Positions 1 to 8,830 of a DNA stretch of 64,000 bases are shown in pieces. The DNA is from Planctomycetota bacterium (GTDB taxonomy: Bacteria > Planctomycetota > Planctomycetia > Pirellulales > Pirellulaceae), in the NCBI GenBank assembly GCA_963204915.1, contig CAUJHS010000045.1:62001-126000 (forward strand), read 5' to 3'. Positions within the stretch are counted from its first letter, which is position 1, and the number at the start of each line of letters is the position of its first letter. Below the pieces are notes generated by a model. That model did no database searches, was not told where the DNA came from, and worked only from the letters and a program-made list of their open reading frames with translations. The translations under genes and the position numbers were made by a program.

Positions 1-126
1 TACTACCGCCTTCAGGAAGAAGAGGATTTCGAGAACATCGAAATGGACCTGTCGATGTATTACTCCCTTCTGACGTGGTCCGCACAACTCGGCGATCAGT
101 TTCGGATTCGGCTCAAATACGAATGA
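1..126 (+). CDS. C-terminal fragment of an unidentified protein
   Basis: An open frame runs from the left edge to a TGA at 124-126 and encodes the last 41 residues of a protein. The peptide is acidic at first (several Glu and Asp), then contains a Tyr/Leu/Trp-rich stretch, and ends in a basic tail FRIRLKYE. No domain is recognisable in so short a piece. The next gene starts 31 bases downstream in the same direction, so the two may be co-transcribed. The coding call rests on frame continuity only. Confidence 0.45.
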   Translation, partial: YYRLQEEEDFENIEMDLSMYYSLLTWSAQLGDQFRIRLKYE

Positions 127-157
127 TCGTTCTCGACGGTCAAGAAAGGTCGGCCAG

Positions 158-655
158 TTGCAAACTCCTCGCTTGAACCTGGTGCTGCAATCGCTCGATG
201 ACGTGCGCGCGATGATCGCCGCGATGAGTCCTGACGATCGCGCGCAGCTTTCGGCCGATTGGTTGGCGCGCGTGGACGCGTCCACCGAAGCCGACCCGTG
301 GGTGCATGGCTTCGCCGTGACGCATCGCGCGACGGGCGACGTGATTGGAACCGCGGCCTTCAAAGGTCCGCCTTGTGAGGGCCTGGTGGAAATCGCATAC
401 GCCATGGAACCGGAGCACCAAGGCCAAGGGTACGCCACGGAGGCGGCCGCCGCGCTGACCGAGTTCGCCTTCGCCAGCGGGCGTGTATGCGTGGTGCGCG
501 CGCACACGCTGCCAGGGCCGAACGCCTCGACGCGCGTGTTGACGAAATGTGGTTTTCGACTTCTGGGAGAAGTGCTTGATCCCGAAGACGGCCTGGTGTG
601 GCGCTGGGAGAAACCGCAACCGGCCTCATCCTTGACGGATTCTTCAACGTCGTAA
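158..655 (+). CDS. GNAT family N-acetyltransferase (RimJ/RimL-like)
   Basis: This is a 165-residue protein predicted to transfer an acetyl group from acetyl-CoA to an amine. The N-terminus starts with the RimJ/RimL-like pattern TPRLNL. The acetyl-CoA binding motif A appears as EPEHQGQGYATEA near residues 85-97, followed by the typical ANxxS-like segment (PNASTRVLTKCGFR) near residues 120-135. The start is TTG at 158, with AAAGG at 145-149 about eight bases upstream. The last 10 or so residues are a Ser/Thr-rich tail. The substrate cannot be inferred; members act on ribosomal proteins, antibiotics or small amines. Confidence 0.85.
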   Translation: MQTPRLNLVLQSLDDVRAMIAAMSPDDRAQLSADWLARVDASTEADPWVHGFAVTHRATGDVIGTAAFKGPPCEGLVEIAYAMEPEHQGQGYATEAAAALTEFAFASGRVCVVRAHTLPGPNASTRVLTKCGFRLLGEVLDPEDGLVWRWEKPQPASSLTDSSTS

Positions 656-671
656 TCTTGGGAGCCTATCG

Positions 672-1022
672 ATGGGCGACGTTCGCAGTCATTACGACGA
701 CTGGTTGTGCCCCTTCTGCGGCGCCGTGGCGACTCGGGAAACCCAAGACCGCGTGCTGTGTGACAGCCGGAGCTGCTCCTGCGGCGCGATCGGCCTGGCG
801 GCGCCTGTGGTCGACTCAGACGAAATCGTGGACGACGCGCTGGGCGTCTTCGGCGTGCAGGTCAGCGCCGAATCACGGGGATTCGATCACCTCTTACTCG
901 AAGACCTGCGGAACGCCGGAGTCGAAGTTCGTGAGGGACAACGCACACGCGTTGGCGAAGGTTTCTGGGGCGAGTACATCAGCCTATGGTTTCGAAGACC
1001 GCACGGCGCGGAATCGGGCTGA
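672..1022 (+). CDS. Small cysteine-rich hypothetical protein
   Basis: This is a 116-residue protein I do not recognise as a named family. The N-terminal third holds a CPFC pair near residues 13-16 and a CDSRSCSCG cluster near residues 30-38, spaced like a zinc ribbon, so metal binding is plausible. The rest is acidic and ends in a Trp/Phe-rich segment. It starts 16 bases after the acetyltransferase gene, with GGGAG at 660-664 serving as ribosome-binding site, which suggests co-transcription. A longer reading in another frame overlaps it (598-1080), but that frame gives low-complexity Arg/Ala/Thr-rich sequence and has no ribosome-binding site. Confidence 0.6.
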   Translation: MGDVRSHYDDWLCPFCGAVATRETQDRVLCDSRSCSCGAIGLAAPVVDSDEIVDDALGVFGVQVSAESRGFDHLLLEDLRNAGVEVREGQRTRVGEGFWGEYISLWFRRPHGAESG

Positions 1023-1167
1023 CCTGCGCCCAAGCACTCGTCTTGTGCGAGGGGACGTCGGCAAGAAGTCGGCGCGTTAACCGCATTCATGGATTCGAGG
1101 AAAATGAGCTGCCGGCACACAGTACACCACCCAAAGGAAGTAAAAACACCGTAATTTAACCCCACAA

Positions 1168-1196
1168 TTGACGAAATAAACCCCCTCAACTAAGCT
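1168..1196 (+). promoter_or_regulatory. Candidate sigma70 promoter upstream of the TylF-type gene
   Basis: TTGACG at 1168-1173 is followed after 17 bases by TAAGCT at 1191-1196. It lies in an AT-rich patch between the small cysteine-rich gene and the methyltransferase gene at 1251. The -35 box is good and the -10 box is moderate. Confidence 0.4.
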
Positions 1197-1250
1197 AATT
1201 TTCGATCGTAGTACTTCGCTCGGGCGTCGCGAATCGGAAAGCGGTCAGGT

Positions 1251-1952
1251 ATGCATATGTGGATGCAAAACCGCCAGGTTCAGAAACTTGGCGGGGGGCG
1301 GCTGGAAAAGTTCGGCGTGCGGCTGTGGTCGCAATTGCAATTCGGGGCCATTTACTCGCGCAAGGAACGTGCGGTGTATAACCTGTTGCGCCAGGTGCAG
1401 CGCGACCGCCGCACATTGCTCACCGCCTTCGAGGGCTACCTGGTGTATTCGTCGGCCCGCGCGCAAGAGAAGCGCCCCGGCGCGTTTGCAGAAGTCGGCG
1501 TATTTCAGGGCGGTTCGGCCCGCATCATTTGCGAAGCAAAGGGCGACCGCCGGCTGGACCTGTTCGACACTTTCGAAGGCTTGCCCGCTACGACCGACAA
1601 AGACGCCGGCGTGCATCAAGCCAATCAGTACACGTGCAGCCTGGAATCGGTGCAGGAGTACTTGAAGAATTACCCGAATGTGCACTATCACAAGGGACTC
1701 TTTCCCGACTCGACGCACGACGTGCCCGAGCAAACTTACGCCTTTGCTCATTTTGACGTTGATCTGTACGCCAGCACGCGGGCTTGCCTGGAGTACTTCT
1801 ACCCGCGGATGATCCCGGGCGGAATTATGCTGTCGCACGACTACGATATCCTCGAAGGCGTCAAGCAAGCGTTTCAGGAATTCTTCGCCGATAAGCCTGA
1901 AACGATCATCGAACAACCCACCACGCAGTGTGTGGTCGTCAAAATCGGGTAA
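1251..1952 (+). CDS. TylF/MycF-type O-methyltransferase (class I SAM fold)
   Basis: This is a 233-residue protein resembling the TylF family of SAM-dependent methyltransferases, which methylate sugar hydroxyls in natural products and surface glycans. The SAM-binding glycine motif appears as FAEVGVFQGGSA near residues 83-94, the acidic loop as LFDTFEGLP near residues 110-118, and the metal and catalytic segment as HFDVDLYAST followed by GGIMLSHDY in the last third. ATG codons at 1251, 1257 and 1263 compete; AGG at 1247-1249 best suits 1257. The gene stands alone, so a glycan substrate is an inference from the family. No other glycan gene is adjacent. Confidence 0.82.
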   Translation: MHMWMQNRQVQKLGGGRLEKFGVRLWSQLQFGAIYSRKERAVYNLLRQVQRDRRTLLTAFEGYLVYSSARAQEKRPGAFAEVGVFQGGSARIICEAKGDRRLDLFDTFEGLPATTDKDAGVHQANQYTCSLESVQEYLKNYPNVHYHKGLFPDSTHDVPEQTYAFAHFDVDLYASTRACLEYFYPRMIPGGIMLSHDYDILEGVKQAFQEFFADKPETIIEQPTTQCVVVKIG

Positions 1953-2094
1953 CGGCCGGTTGCTGTCCATCGGCGGCGCGCAGCTCCTGCGACCGTAGCC
2001 GCGCGGCACGTTCTTGGCTGCGCATTGGACGAACGGGAAAACCGTGCGATAATACGAACGTCTGGTCCAGCCGTTCGTCAGGAGGAAGGCGCCT

Positions 2095-2727
2095 ATGAGG
2101 CCCATGACCCGTTGTAGTTCTTGGTGCGCGTGGCTGTGCTGCGCCGCGGGATTGGCGTTTCCCGCCGGAGGGCAAGAACCGGCCGCGCCGGCGCCGCTCA
2201 CTTTGGCGCAACGTTTGATCGAGCAGCACATCCGCGTTGCGACGGACCAGGAAACGCGAACGTACAGCATCACGGTGTACACGGCTCAGCAGCAACAGCG
2301 GAACCTCGAAGCCATGGCGCGTTTCAAGGCCGAGCAGGAGCAACACCATGCGGCCGTCGCCGTGGTCGATACGAAGCTTCGCAATGCGTATAACACTCGC
2401 GCCGGGAACGAGGTTGTCAAGGCGATCATCGCCGAACGCGAAGCCTTAATGGCCGATCATTACAAGAAACGTCAGGCGTATGGCCCTTATCTGAACGCGC
2501 CAGATTATTACTTCGTGCGGTCCGTGGGCGAGGACTATCTCGAACTGCAAAGCGAAACGAGTGTGAAGCACGTGCGTTTGCTCCCGCTCCGCTTTGTGCG
2601 CGATGTTTGGATTACGCCTCCCGATGACGCGGCGAACGATCAAGCCGCGCCAAGGGACGAAGACGAACCGTTGCCCCCCCTCCCCACTACGCCGGACGCC
2701 GCGCAAGCGCAGCGAACAACGCCATGA
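2095..2727 (+). CDS. Secreted hypothetical protein
   Basis: This is a 210-residue protein with a probable signal peptide (hydrophobic stretch around residues 8-25, ending near AGG). The mature part starts Ala/Pro-rich, then becomes a Gln/Glu/Lys-rich helical region that could form a coiled coil (about residues 62-125), followed by a mixed region with YYFVRSVGEDYLEL. The last 40 residues are Asp/Pro-rich and probably disordered. No family is recognised. AGGAGG lies about nine bases before the start ATG. It overlaps the next gene by four bases (ATGA), so the two proteins are probably made together and may act together at the envelope. Confidence 0.6.
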   Translation: MRPMTRCSSWCAWLCCAAGLAFPAGGQEPAAPAPLTLAQRLIEQHIRVATDQETRTYSITVYTAQQQQRNLEAMARFKAEQEQHHAAVAVVDTKLRNAYNTRAGNEVVKAIIAEREALMADHYKKRQAYGPYLNAPDYYFVRSVGEDYLELQSETSVKHVRLLPLRFVRDVWITPPDDAANDQAAPRDEDEPLPPLPTTPDAAQAQRTTP

Positions 2728-3173
2728 ACTCCTTCTTCCCAAGCACCAAAGCGTACGAAGCCGAGCAGCGCCGTCGGGCCGAACAGGTCCATTCCGAACG
2801 CATGCACGCAATCGAGCTGGGCCAACCCGTGCCGGAAGTCCAGCTTGCGCAGGCTCGCGTCCAGGAAACGCGGGCGCGGGCCATAGCGGCTTCGGTGATC
2901 GTGCGCACGGTGTTCATGGCCGTCGGTCCTTTGGCCATCGGCGGCGTAGCGATTGGCGCCATGAGCGTCGTACTGACGCAAGCCGACGCGGCGCTGCACC
3001 GGTTTCTGATCAGCATCATCTGGGGCGCCGCAGTATTGATGAGTCTGATCGTCATCGTCGGGTTGCGGGCGATCGGCCCGGCGTCGCTCCCCTCCGACTT
3101 CGACGCCAGCGTGGACCTTCTTGAATCGCCCGGCAAACTTGAATCGCTTGGCAAACGTCCGTTTGCGAAATAG
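2724..3173 (+). CDS. Membrane protein of unknown function, coupled to the upstream secreted protein
   Basis: This is a 149-residue protein. The first 55 residues are charged and helical, possibly coiled coil, with alternating Glu, Arg and Gln. Two membrane segments follow, roughly residues 55-80 and 93-115. The C-terminal tail of about 30 residues is soluble. The start ATG at 2724 overlaps the stop of the previous gene in an ATGA arrangement, the signature of translational coupling. No known family is recognised. Confidence 0.6.
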   Translation: MNSFFPSTKAYEAEQRRRAEQVHSERMHAIELGQPVPEVQLAQARVQETRARAIAASVIVRTVFMAVGPLAIGGVAIGAMSVVLTQADAALHRFLISIIWGAAVLMSLIVIVGLRAIGPASLPSDFDASVDLLESPGKLESLGKRPFAK

Positions 3174-3265
3174 CAGTCTCATATAATAGCGCGCAAGGTC
3201 GTTCGGATTGCCGCGACACGTTGCGTCTTACGATCCATTTGACACGGCGGGCGCATCCTGCGTCT

Positions 3266-5137
3266 TTACTCGCGGCGGCGCAGCACCACCAGTCGGTTCG
3301 CCGCACCGCCGGAGAATTGCTCGTGCGTTCCGTCGGGCCAACGCACGTCGATCGCGTCAAAGCCGTCGGCTGTTCCCAGGCCAAAATGCAAGCGAGGATC
3401 ATTGCTGCCCAAGTAACCTCCCGCGGGGTTCAACAGGCGAAGTTGCGTTCGACCCGCGGCGTGTAATCGTACTTCAGCGCCGTAGGCGTCGCGCGGGCCA
3501 AGCGTATCAATCAGCCGCACGTGGAGCCAGCCGCCCGCCTTGGGAGCTTCATTGCGATACAACCGAGCGGGGCCGCCGCAGTTCGTGACGACAAGATCCA
3601 AATCGCCATCCTGATCGACATCGCCATAAATCAGGGCGCGAGCCGAACCTACCGCAGCCCCCAAGTCGCCGCTGTGGATCGTGGCCTCATCGAATACGCC
3701 ATCGCCGCGGTTGAGGAACATTTGATTCTCGTCGGCGTACTCGCGCCAGAAGGCGGCGGGGTCGTCAATCACGTCGTTGCGTACGAAGAAAATCTCTTCG
3801 CCATGCGGCGCAAAGGGGCGCAGTGAACGGGGGCTGCACGGCACGACTCGCCCATTGACCAGCGGCAGATCGAGATCGCCGTCATGGTCCAAGTCGATCA
3901 GCGCCAGCCCCCAACCCGTATGCGGCCGGGTCGGCTCTTTCAGATTCGCCTCGCGCGACGCTTCGGTAAAGAGTCCGGCTTCGTTGCGGAACACGGAAGC
4001 GCCTTCGCTGGCCAGATTGCTAATCACGAAGTCAAGGTCAAGATCGCCGTCGATGTCGGCCAGCACGGCGCCCATGCTGCCCTGAGGCCGACCCTCGCCG
4101 CGGTTCATGTCGCCGCCGCGCTGGGCCGCCTCGTCGCGGAAGGCGCCGTTGCGCTGGTTGATCCACAGCGGGTTGGGCCGGGCGTCGCTGGCGATGTAGC
4201 CGTCGGGCCAACCGTCGCCGTCCACGTCACCGGCCAGCGCCGCGAATCCATAGGTTTGCATCGACTCCAAGCCGGCGGCGGAAGTCACCTCAACAAATCG
4301 CACGCTGGCATGACCGCCTTCGGCGGAGTCGCCGCCCGTGTTGCGATAGAGCCGATCCACCGTGGGCCGGAACTTGAGCGGCCCACAATAACTGACGCGA
4401 CCATCGGCAAAGCCGCACGCGATGGAGTGGTCGTAGTTGGGGTCATCCGTGTAATTGGCCACCAACAGGTCAAGCCAGCCATCGCGGTCGTAATCAAAAA
4501 ACACGGCGCCGGTCGACCAGTCCTGATCGTGAATTCCGGCCAGTTCGCTCACGTCGGTCCATGTGCCGTCGCCGTTGTTTTCATACAGGCGGTCCGGTCC
4601 GTAGTTCGTAATGTACACATCCACATCGCCGTCGTTGTCGACATCGCCCACGGCGCAGCCATGCCCGTAACCTCGCGCCTCCAAGCCCGATGCGGCGGTC
4701 ACATCCTCGAATGCGCCGTCGTTCCTTTGCCGAAAGAGCCGACTTTCGGTGCGCGTGCCCGGCGGAAAACTGCGCGTGGTTTGAGGCGAAGGTCCGCTGT
4801 TGATGAGCAGCAGGTCGAGGTCGCCGTCGCCGTCGTAGTCGAACAACGCGCCGCCGGCGCCAATCGATTCGGGCATGAAGTACGTGCCCAGGGGGCCGAC
4901 GACATGCTGAAAGTCGATGCCGGCTTCATCCGTCCCATCGACGAACCAAGACGCACCTTCCGTCGCAGGCGTTCTCTCCTCCTCGGCGCACTCCTCACGA
5001 TGCGACGCCATGGGGGCGTACGGCGCCACGGTGCGCGGAGGACGCCTTAGCGCGACAACGCCATAGACCAGCGTGATGGCCCCCAACAGCGCCCCAAGCG
5101 CCCCCGCCAGGCGCCGTTCTCTACGTGAACCGAGCAT
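3266..5137 (-). CDS. CRTAC1 family protein (FG-GAP/VCBS repeats, ASPIC/UnbV domain)
   Basis: This is a 623-residue exported protein. A signal anchor lies at about residues 6-28, and a low-complexity linker follows. The body contains many calcium-binding FG-GAP/VCBS loops of the type DYDGDGDLDLLLIN and DVDNDGDVDVYITN, which build a beta-propeller. The C-terminal 80 residues carry the ASPIC/UnbV-type ending (VRWPDGTHEQFSG). The start at 5137 is preceded on the minus strand by GGAAGGGTGGC, so I prefer it over 5170. Known members are extracellular calcium-binding proteins of unclear role. It is not next to TPR genes, unlike the two other CRTAC1 genes in this window at 32.7 and 36.8 kb. Confidence 0.85.
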   Translation of the reverse strand: MLGSRRERRLAGALGALLGAITLVYGVVALRRPPRTVAPYAPMASHREECAEEERTPATEGASWFVDGTDEAGIDFQHVVGPLGTYFMPESIGAGGALFDYDGDGDLDLLLINSGPSPQTTRSFPPGTRTESRLFRQRNDGAFEDVTAASGLEARGYGHGCAVGDVDNDGDVDVYITNYGPDRLYENNGDGTWTDVSELAGIHDQDWSTGAVFFDYDRDGWLDLLVANYTDDPNYDHSIACGFADGRVSYCGPLKFRPTVDRLYRNTGGDSAEGGHASVRFVEVTSAAGLESMQTYGFAALAGDVDGDGWPDGYIASDARPNPLWINQRNGAFRDEAAQRGGDMNRGEGRPQGSMGAVLADIDGDLDLDFVISNLASEGASVFRNEAGLFTEASREANLKEPTRPHTGWGLALIDLDHDGDLDLPLVNGRVVPCSPRSLRPFAPHGEEIFFVRNDVIDDPAAFWREYADENQMFLNRGDGVFDEATIHSGDLGAAVGSARALIYGDVDQDGDLDLVVTNCGGPARLYRNEAPKAGGWLHVRLIDTLGPRDAYGAEVRLHAAGRTQLRLLNPAGGYLGSNDPRLHFGLGTADGFDAIDVRWPDGTHEQFSGGAANRLVVLRRRE

Positions 5138-5218
5138 GCCACCCTTCCCACGAACCGCATGGCGCCGCAATGCCGGCCGGAAGCGGCGTTGTCGTGAATC
5201 GTCCGCAACGCGGCCCCG

Positions 5219-5926
5219 TTAACACTTGGCGGTTTTCCGTTTCTTGCCAATCGCGCCGCGGGCGTCCACCTTTTTGATGTAGTCGGGAGCGTAAGGAACT
5301 TTGCATGCGGTATCGCCCATGTCGACTTCCACCACGCCAATCGCTTTCGCCGCTTGCAGGGCGCGCTTCGAGAGCGGCAGCACATAACACCCCACGGCAA
5401 TGACGAAACTATTCATCGCGCCGCGCACCCGATTGGGTTGCTCATGGATAGTTTCCTGCACGCGTTCAAGCAACTGCGTCAATTCGTCCAGGTCCAGTTC
5501 GTCGTCGTCTTTGACCGCGACCAGGCTGCTCCAGGTCGTCCATCCGGCGGCGGCGATGTTTTCTTTTTTCGACTCGATCCACTTGCGCGCCATCGCCGGG
5601 CCGTGCTTACTGCCCGCCGCCACCCACGGAACGGTGTATTCGCTGAGCATGTACCAGTAGGCTTGCTCGACCCAGCGCTGCAGGTCTTTCTTGGTCATTT
5701 GGGCGTCGTCGGCAATCAGCCCCGCCAGGTACATGGCGTCGGAAACGCCCGTGTCGTACAAGTCGAGCGCCAGTTGGTGGTTCGTCCTGATGCGTTTTTG
5801 AATCTTCTTCAGATGCTCGATCTTCACGCCGTAGAACGGTTCGCGGGCGCCGTGCTTCATCAACACCTTTTTGATCGACTCGCTGCCGAGGCCGCGCAGT
5901 TCGTCGAGGATCTCATCAGCGGTCAT
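5219..5926 (-). CDS. DNA alkylation repair protein, AlkD-like HEAT-repeat fold
   Basis: This is a 235-residue protein that resembles AlkD-type DNA glycosylases, which remove bulky or positively charged alkylated bases through a HEAT-like helical scaffold. Supporting segments are the N-terminal LRGLGSESIKKVLMKHGA, the FYGVKIEHLKKI segment and the central MLSEYTVPWVAAGSK helix pair. The C-terminus is Lys-rich. I chose the ATG at 5926, preceded on the minus strand by GGGAGCC, because residues upstream of it do not fit the family. It sits 82 bases before the CRTAC1 gene on the same strand, with no evident functional link. Confidence 0.75.
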   Translation of the reverse strand: MTADEILDELRGLGSESIKKVLMKHGAREPFYGVKIEHLKKIQKRIRTNHQLALDLYDTGVSDAMYLAGLIADDAQMTKKDLQRWVEQAYWYMLSEYTVPWVAAGSKHGPAMARKWIESKKENIAAAGWTTWSSLVAVKDDDELDLDELTQLLERVQETIHEQPNRVRGAMNSFVIAVGCYVLPLSKRALQAAKAIGVVEVDMGDTACKVPYAPDYIKKVDARGAIGKKRKTAKC

Positions 5927-6114
5927 CGCGTTCAAGGCTCCCAGGAAGGTTCTGATGTTCCGAACCGCTCGCATCCCGAACCATCGTTATAATCGCTCTC
6001 CACGCCGGTCAAAATGGCGCACCATCGTGATCCGCCGCCCCCATCGAAGACGCGCATGACGTATGGGTTGCGTAGTACTGCGCGCAGCGTCGAACTTCCG
6101 AGAGGCGGCCGGCC

Positions 6115-8262
6115 ATGGGATTGTACGGACTTGCGGTGTTTGTAGGAGCTTTCTTGCTGTTTCAGGTGCAACCCCTGATCGCCAAGTACATTCTACCCTG
6201 GTTCGGCGGCGCTCCGTCGGTGTGGACCACCTGCCTGCTGTTCTTTCAAGCCATGCTGCTGGCCGGCTACGCCTACGCGCATGGGCTAACGAAATTCTGC
6301 GGCGTGCGCCGGCAAGCGCTGGTGCACTGCGGTTTGTTAGGCGCCAGCTTGCTGCTGTTGCCGATGATTCCTTCGCCCGAGTGGAAGCCTCAACCCGAGG
6401 ACGCGCCGACGTTGCGGATCTTGCTATTGCTGGCCGCGACCATTGGCGCGCCGTATTTTTTGTTGTCGGCCACGGCGCCGCTGGTGCAAAGCTGGTTTGG
6501 TCAGGCGTTCCCCGGCCGGTCGCCCTATCGGTTGTACGCGCTATCGAACGCTGGCTCGTTGTTGGCGCTGGTGAGCTATCCCTTCGTATTTGAAATGGCG
6601 TTCCGTCTGCCCACGCAAAGCTGGTTGTGGTCGGCGGCCTACGCCGGCTTTCTGGCGTTATGTAGCGTTTGCGCGTGGAGATTGCTGGCGCGCCGCGCCG
6701 AACTAGGATCGCGCGTCGGCGAGGTGCTTCCAGTCAGCCAGGGCGCCCCGCGCGCCAAATCAGAGCTCGTCAAAGCGCCCCCGCGCATCGCCGATGTGGC
6801 GTTCTGGATCACGTTGTCGGCCCTCGGCACGATCATGCTCATGGCGACCACGAACCGCTTGTGTCAGGAAGTGGCCTCGGTCCCGTTTTTGTGGATCATT
6901 CCGCTGAGCTTGTACTTGCTAACGTTCATCATTTGTTTCGATCATCCACGTTGGTATCGCCGGTCGTGGTGCGCCTTTGGCGTGATTGCGGCCATTGGCC
7001 TGGCGGCGGCGGTGACCGTGCAAGAAGACGCTTTCCCGCTGGCGGCGCAGCTAGCGATTTATGGTTTTATCCTGTTCGTATGCTGCATGACCTGCCATGG
7101 CGAACTGGTGCAGGCTCGGCCGGGGGTGCGGCATTTGACGTTGTACTACCTGATGATCTCAACAGGCGGAGTGCTGGGAGGCGTATTTGTGGCGCTCGCG
7201 GCGCCGCGCGTATTCAACGCGTATTACGAATTCGGCCTGGGACTGGCGGCGTGCTGCCTTGTCGTGCTGTTTGTGTATCGGCGCGACGCGATTCAAGAAC
7301 TCGAACCTCATTTGCGCCCGCAAGCGTGGCGCCGCGCGTTGGCGGCTTCCGCGATGACGGGTGTGATCATCGCCTTGGGCATTCCGGCGCTGGGCGCCTT
7401 CTCGCGACAGCGAGACGAAACGCAGGTCCTTGCCAAACGCAACTTCTATGGCGTGTTGCGCGTCGACCGCTGCGATGCGCAGACGCCGTACCTGGACCGG
7501 CTCAAACTGGTGCACGGCAAAACGGTGCATGGCGTGCAATTTCAGTCGCCGGAAAAAGGCCGCGTCGCCACGGCGTACTATGCTCCACAAAGCGGCGTAG
7601 GCCAGACACTGCAGGCGCTGCGGCAATTGCGCCCGACGATGCGCATCGGCGTGGTGGGGTTAGGCGTGGGCACATTAGCCGCTTATGCTGAAGACGGCGA
7701 TCGATTCGTGTTTTACGAAATCGACCCGAAGGTGGAAGAGATCGCCCGGCAGAACTTTCGATTTCTGAGCGAAGCGCAAGAACGCGGCGCCGTTTGCGAA
7801 GTGCGCCTCGGCGACGCGCGCATCGTGCTGGAGCACGAGTTATCACACGCCGCGGAGGCGCCGTACGACTTGCTCGTGATCGACGCGTTCAGCAGCGATG
7901 CAATTCCCGTGCATTTGCTTACCGCCGAGTGCTTCCAGTTGTACTGGGGCCGCTTGACGCCCGACGGCGTGCTCGCGGTGCATGTGTCGAATCGTTATCT
8001 CGATTTGACCCCTGTGGTTCGCCACCATTCCACCTCCGCCGGCAAAAAGGCGTATTTCTTGCCCTATCAACCGACTGCCGAAGCGATGCGCGACGGCGCC
8101 GCGCTGGCGAGCCATTGGATTGTGGTCAGCGGCAATTCGCAGTTTCTGAATGACGCGGCTCTGTCGGCGGTGCAGCGGCCTTGGCCGAAGGGAAGTCGAA
8201 CGTCGCTCTGCTGGACCGACGACTTCAGCAACCTGTTTCAAGTGCTGCGTCGCGAACCGTAA
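6115..8262 (+). CDS. Membrane-bound spermidine-synthase-like protein (fused MFS/SpeE type)
   Basis: This is a 715-residue protein. The first half is an integral membrane region of about 10-12 helices, beginning with LAVFVGAFLLFQVQPLIAKY, a typical start for this fused family. The second half (about residues 430-700) is a soluble Rossmann-like spermidine synthase domain with a glycine motif VVGLGVGTLAAYA, an acidic strand end VFYEIDP and the LLVIDAFSSDAIPVHL segment. The family resembles polyamine synthases, but activity is unproven for the membrane-fused members. GAGAGG lies upstream of the ATG, and a TATAAT box lies at 5988-5993. The gene stands alone. Confidence 0.85.
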   Translation: MGLYGLAVFVGAFLLFQVQPLIAKYILPWFGGAPSVWTTCLLFFQAMLLAGYAYAHGLTKFCGVRRQALVHCGLLGASLLLLPMIPSPEWKPQPEDAPTLRILLLLAATIGAPYFLLSATAPLVQSWFGQAFPGRSPYRLYALSNAGSLLALVSYPFVFEMAFRLPTQSWLWSAAYAGFLALCSVCAWRLLARRAELGSRVGEVLPVSQGAPRAKSELVKAPPRIADVAFWITLSALGTIMLMATTNRLCQEVASVPFLWIIPLSLYLLTFIICFDHPRWYRRSWCAFGVIAAIGLAAAVTVQEDAFPLAAQLAIYGFILFVCCMTCHGELVQARPGVRHLTLYYLMISTGGVLGGVFVALAAPRVFNAYYEFGLGLAACCLVVLFVYRRDAIQELEPHLRPQAWRRALAASAMTGVIIALGIPALGAFSRQRDETQVLAKRNFYGVLRVDRCDAQTPYLDRLKLVHGKTVHGVQFQSPEKGRVATAYYAPQSGVGQTLQALRQLRPTMRIGVVGLGVGTLAAYAEDGDRFVFYEIDPKVEEIARQNFRFLSEAQERGAVCEVRLGDARIVLEHELSHAAEAPYDLLVIDAFSSDAIPVHLLTAECFQLYWGRLTPDGVLAVHVSNRYLDLTPVVRHHSTSAGKKAYFLPYQPTAEAMRDGAALASHWIVVSGNSQFLNDAALSAVQRPWPKGSRTSLCWTDDFSNLFQVLRREP

Positions 8263-8386
8263 AGCCCGGAACGGCGCATCGCCGCGCGGCGCACGTTCGG
8301 ATCCAATGATTCCCACGCAAGGAGTGTGACGAGTACACTGGAGGCGGTTCACGGCAACCGTTTGGAACTGAATCCAGGAACAGGTC

Positions 8387-8791
8387 ATGGCGGAACAACC
8401 TCGCGAGCGGTATCTGGCGCTGAAAACTTTGATGATGCCGCGCGACACCAGCCCTTACGGCACGATCTTTGGCGGGGTGCTGCTCAGTTACATCGATCAG
8501 GCCGGCGCTGTCGGTGCGCATTACGCCATTGCCTGCCAGGGTTGGCGCGATCCGCCGCTGGTGACGGTGGCCATGAATCGCGTGGAGTTCCACGAACCCG
8601 TGCTGGTGGGCGATGTGCTCAGTTTCTGGACCGAGACGGCTCGCATCGGCTCCACTTCCATGGCGATGCATGTGGTTGTGGAAGCCGAACGCGAAGGGCG
8701 CACGATTCGGGTGACCGAGGCGGAAGTCACTTACGTCGCGATCGAGCTAGACGGCGACCGGCGCCGGACCCTACCGATTCGCGGGGAATGA
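8387..8791 (+). CDS. Acyl-CoA thioesterase, hotdog fold (YciA/BFIT-like)
   Basis: This is a 134-residue protein with the hotdog thioesterase pattern: PRDTSPYGTIFGGVLLSYID near residues 17-36, where the conserved Asp is expected, then RVEFHEPVLVGDVLSFW near residues 64-80. It should hydrolyse acyl-CoA to free acid and CoA in the cytoplasm. Length and motif order match the YciA group. An AGGAACAGG stretch precedes the ATG. No operon partner is visible; the next gene is convergent. Confidence 0.85.
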   Translation: MAEQPRERYLALKTLMMPRDTSPYGTIFGGVLLSYIDQAGAVGAHYAIACQGWRDPPLVTVAMNRVEFHEPVLVGDVLSFWTETARIGSTSMAMHVVVEAEREGRTIRVTEAEVTYVAIELDGDRRRTLPIRGE

Positions 8792-8830
8792 CCGGTGCGC
8801 GGCGCCACGTGCTGCGGCCTCACGCTCGCG

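Noticed and set aside
598..1080. A 160-residue frame overlapping the small cysteine-rich gene
   Set aside because: It has no ribosome-binding site at its start and a biased Arg/Ala/Thr composition; the 672-1022 frame has a better start and a Cys pattern.
3182..3187. TATAAT on the plus strand
   Set aside because: No -35 box at a usable distance and no plus-strand gene downstream; it lies at the end of the convergent gene pair.
3884..5050. A 388-residue plus-strand frame opposite the CRTAC1 gene
   Set aside because: The minus-strand frame carries clear FG-GAP loops; this one is a mirror of those repeats, rich in Val, Ala and His.
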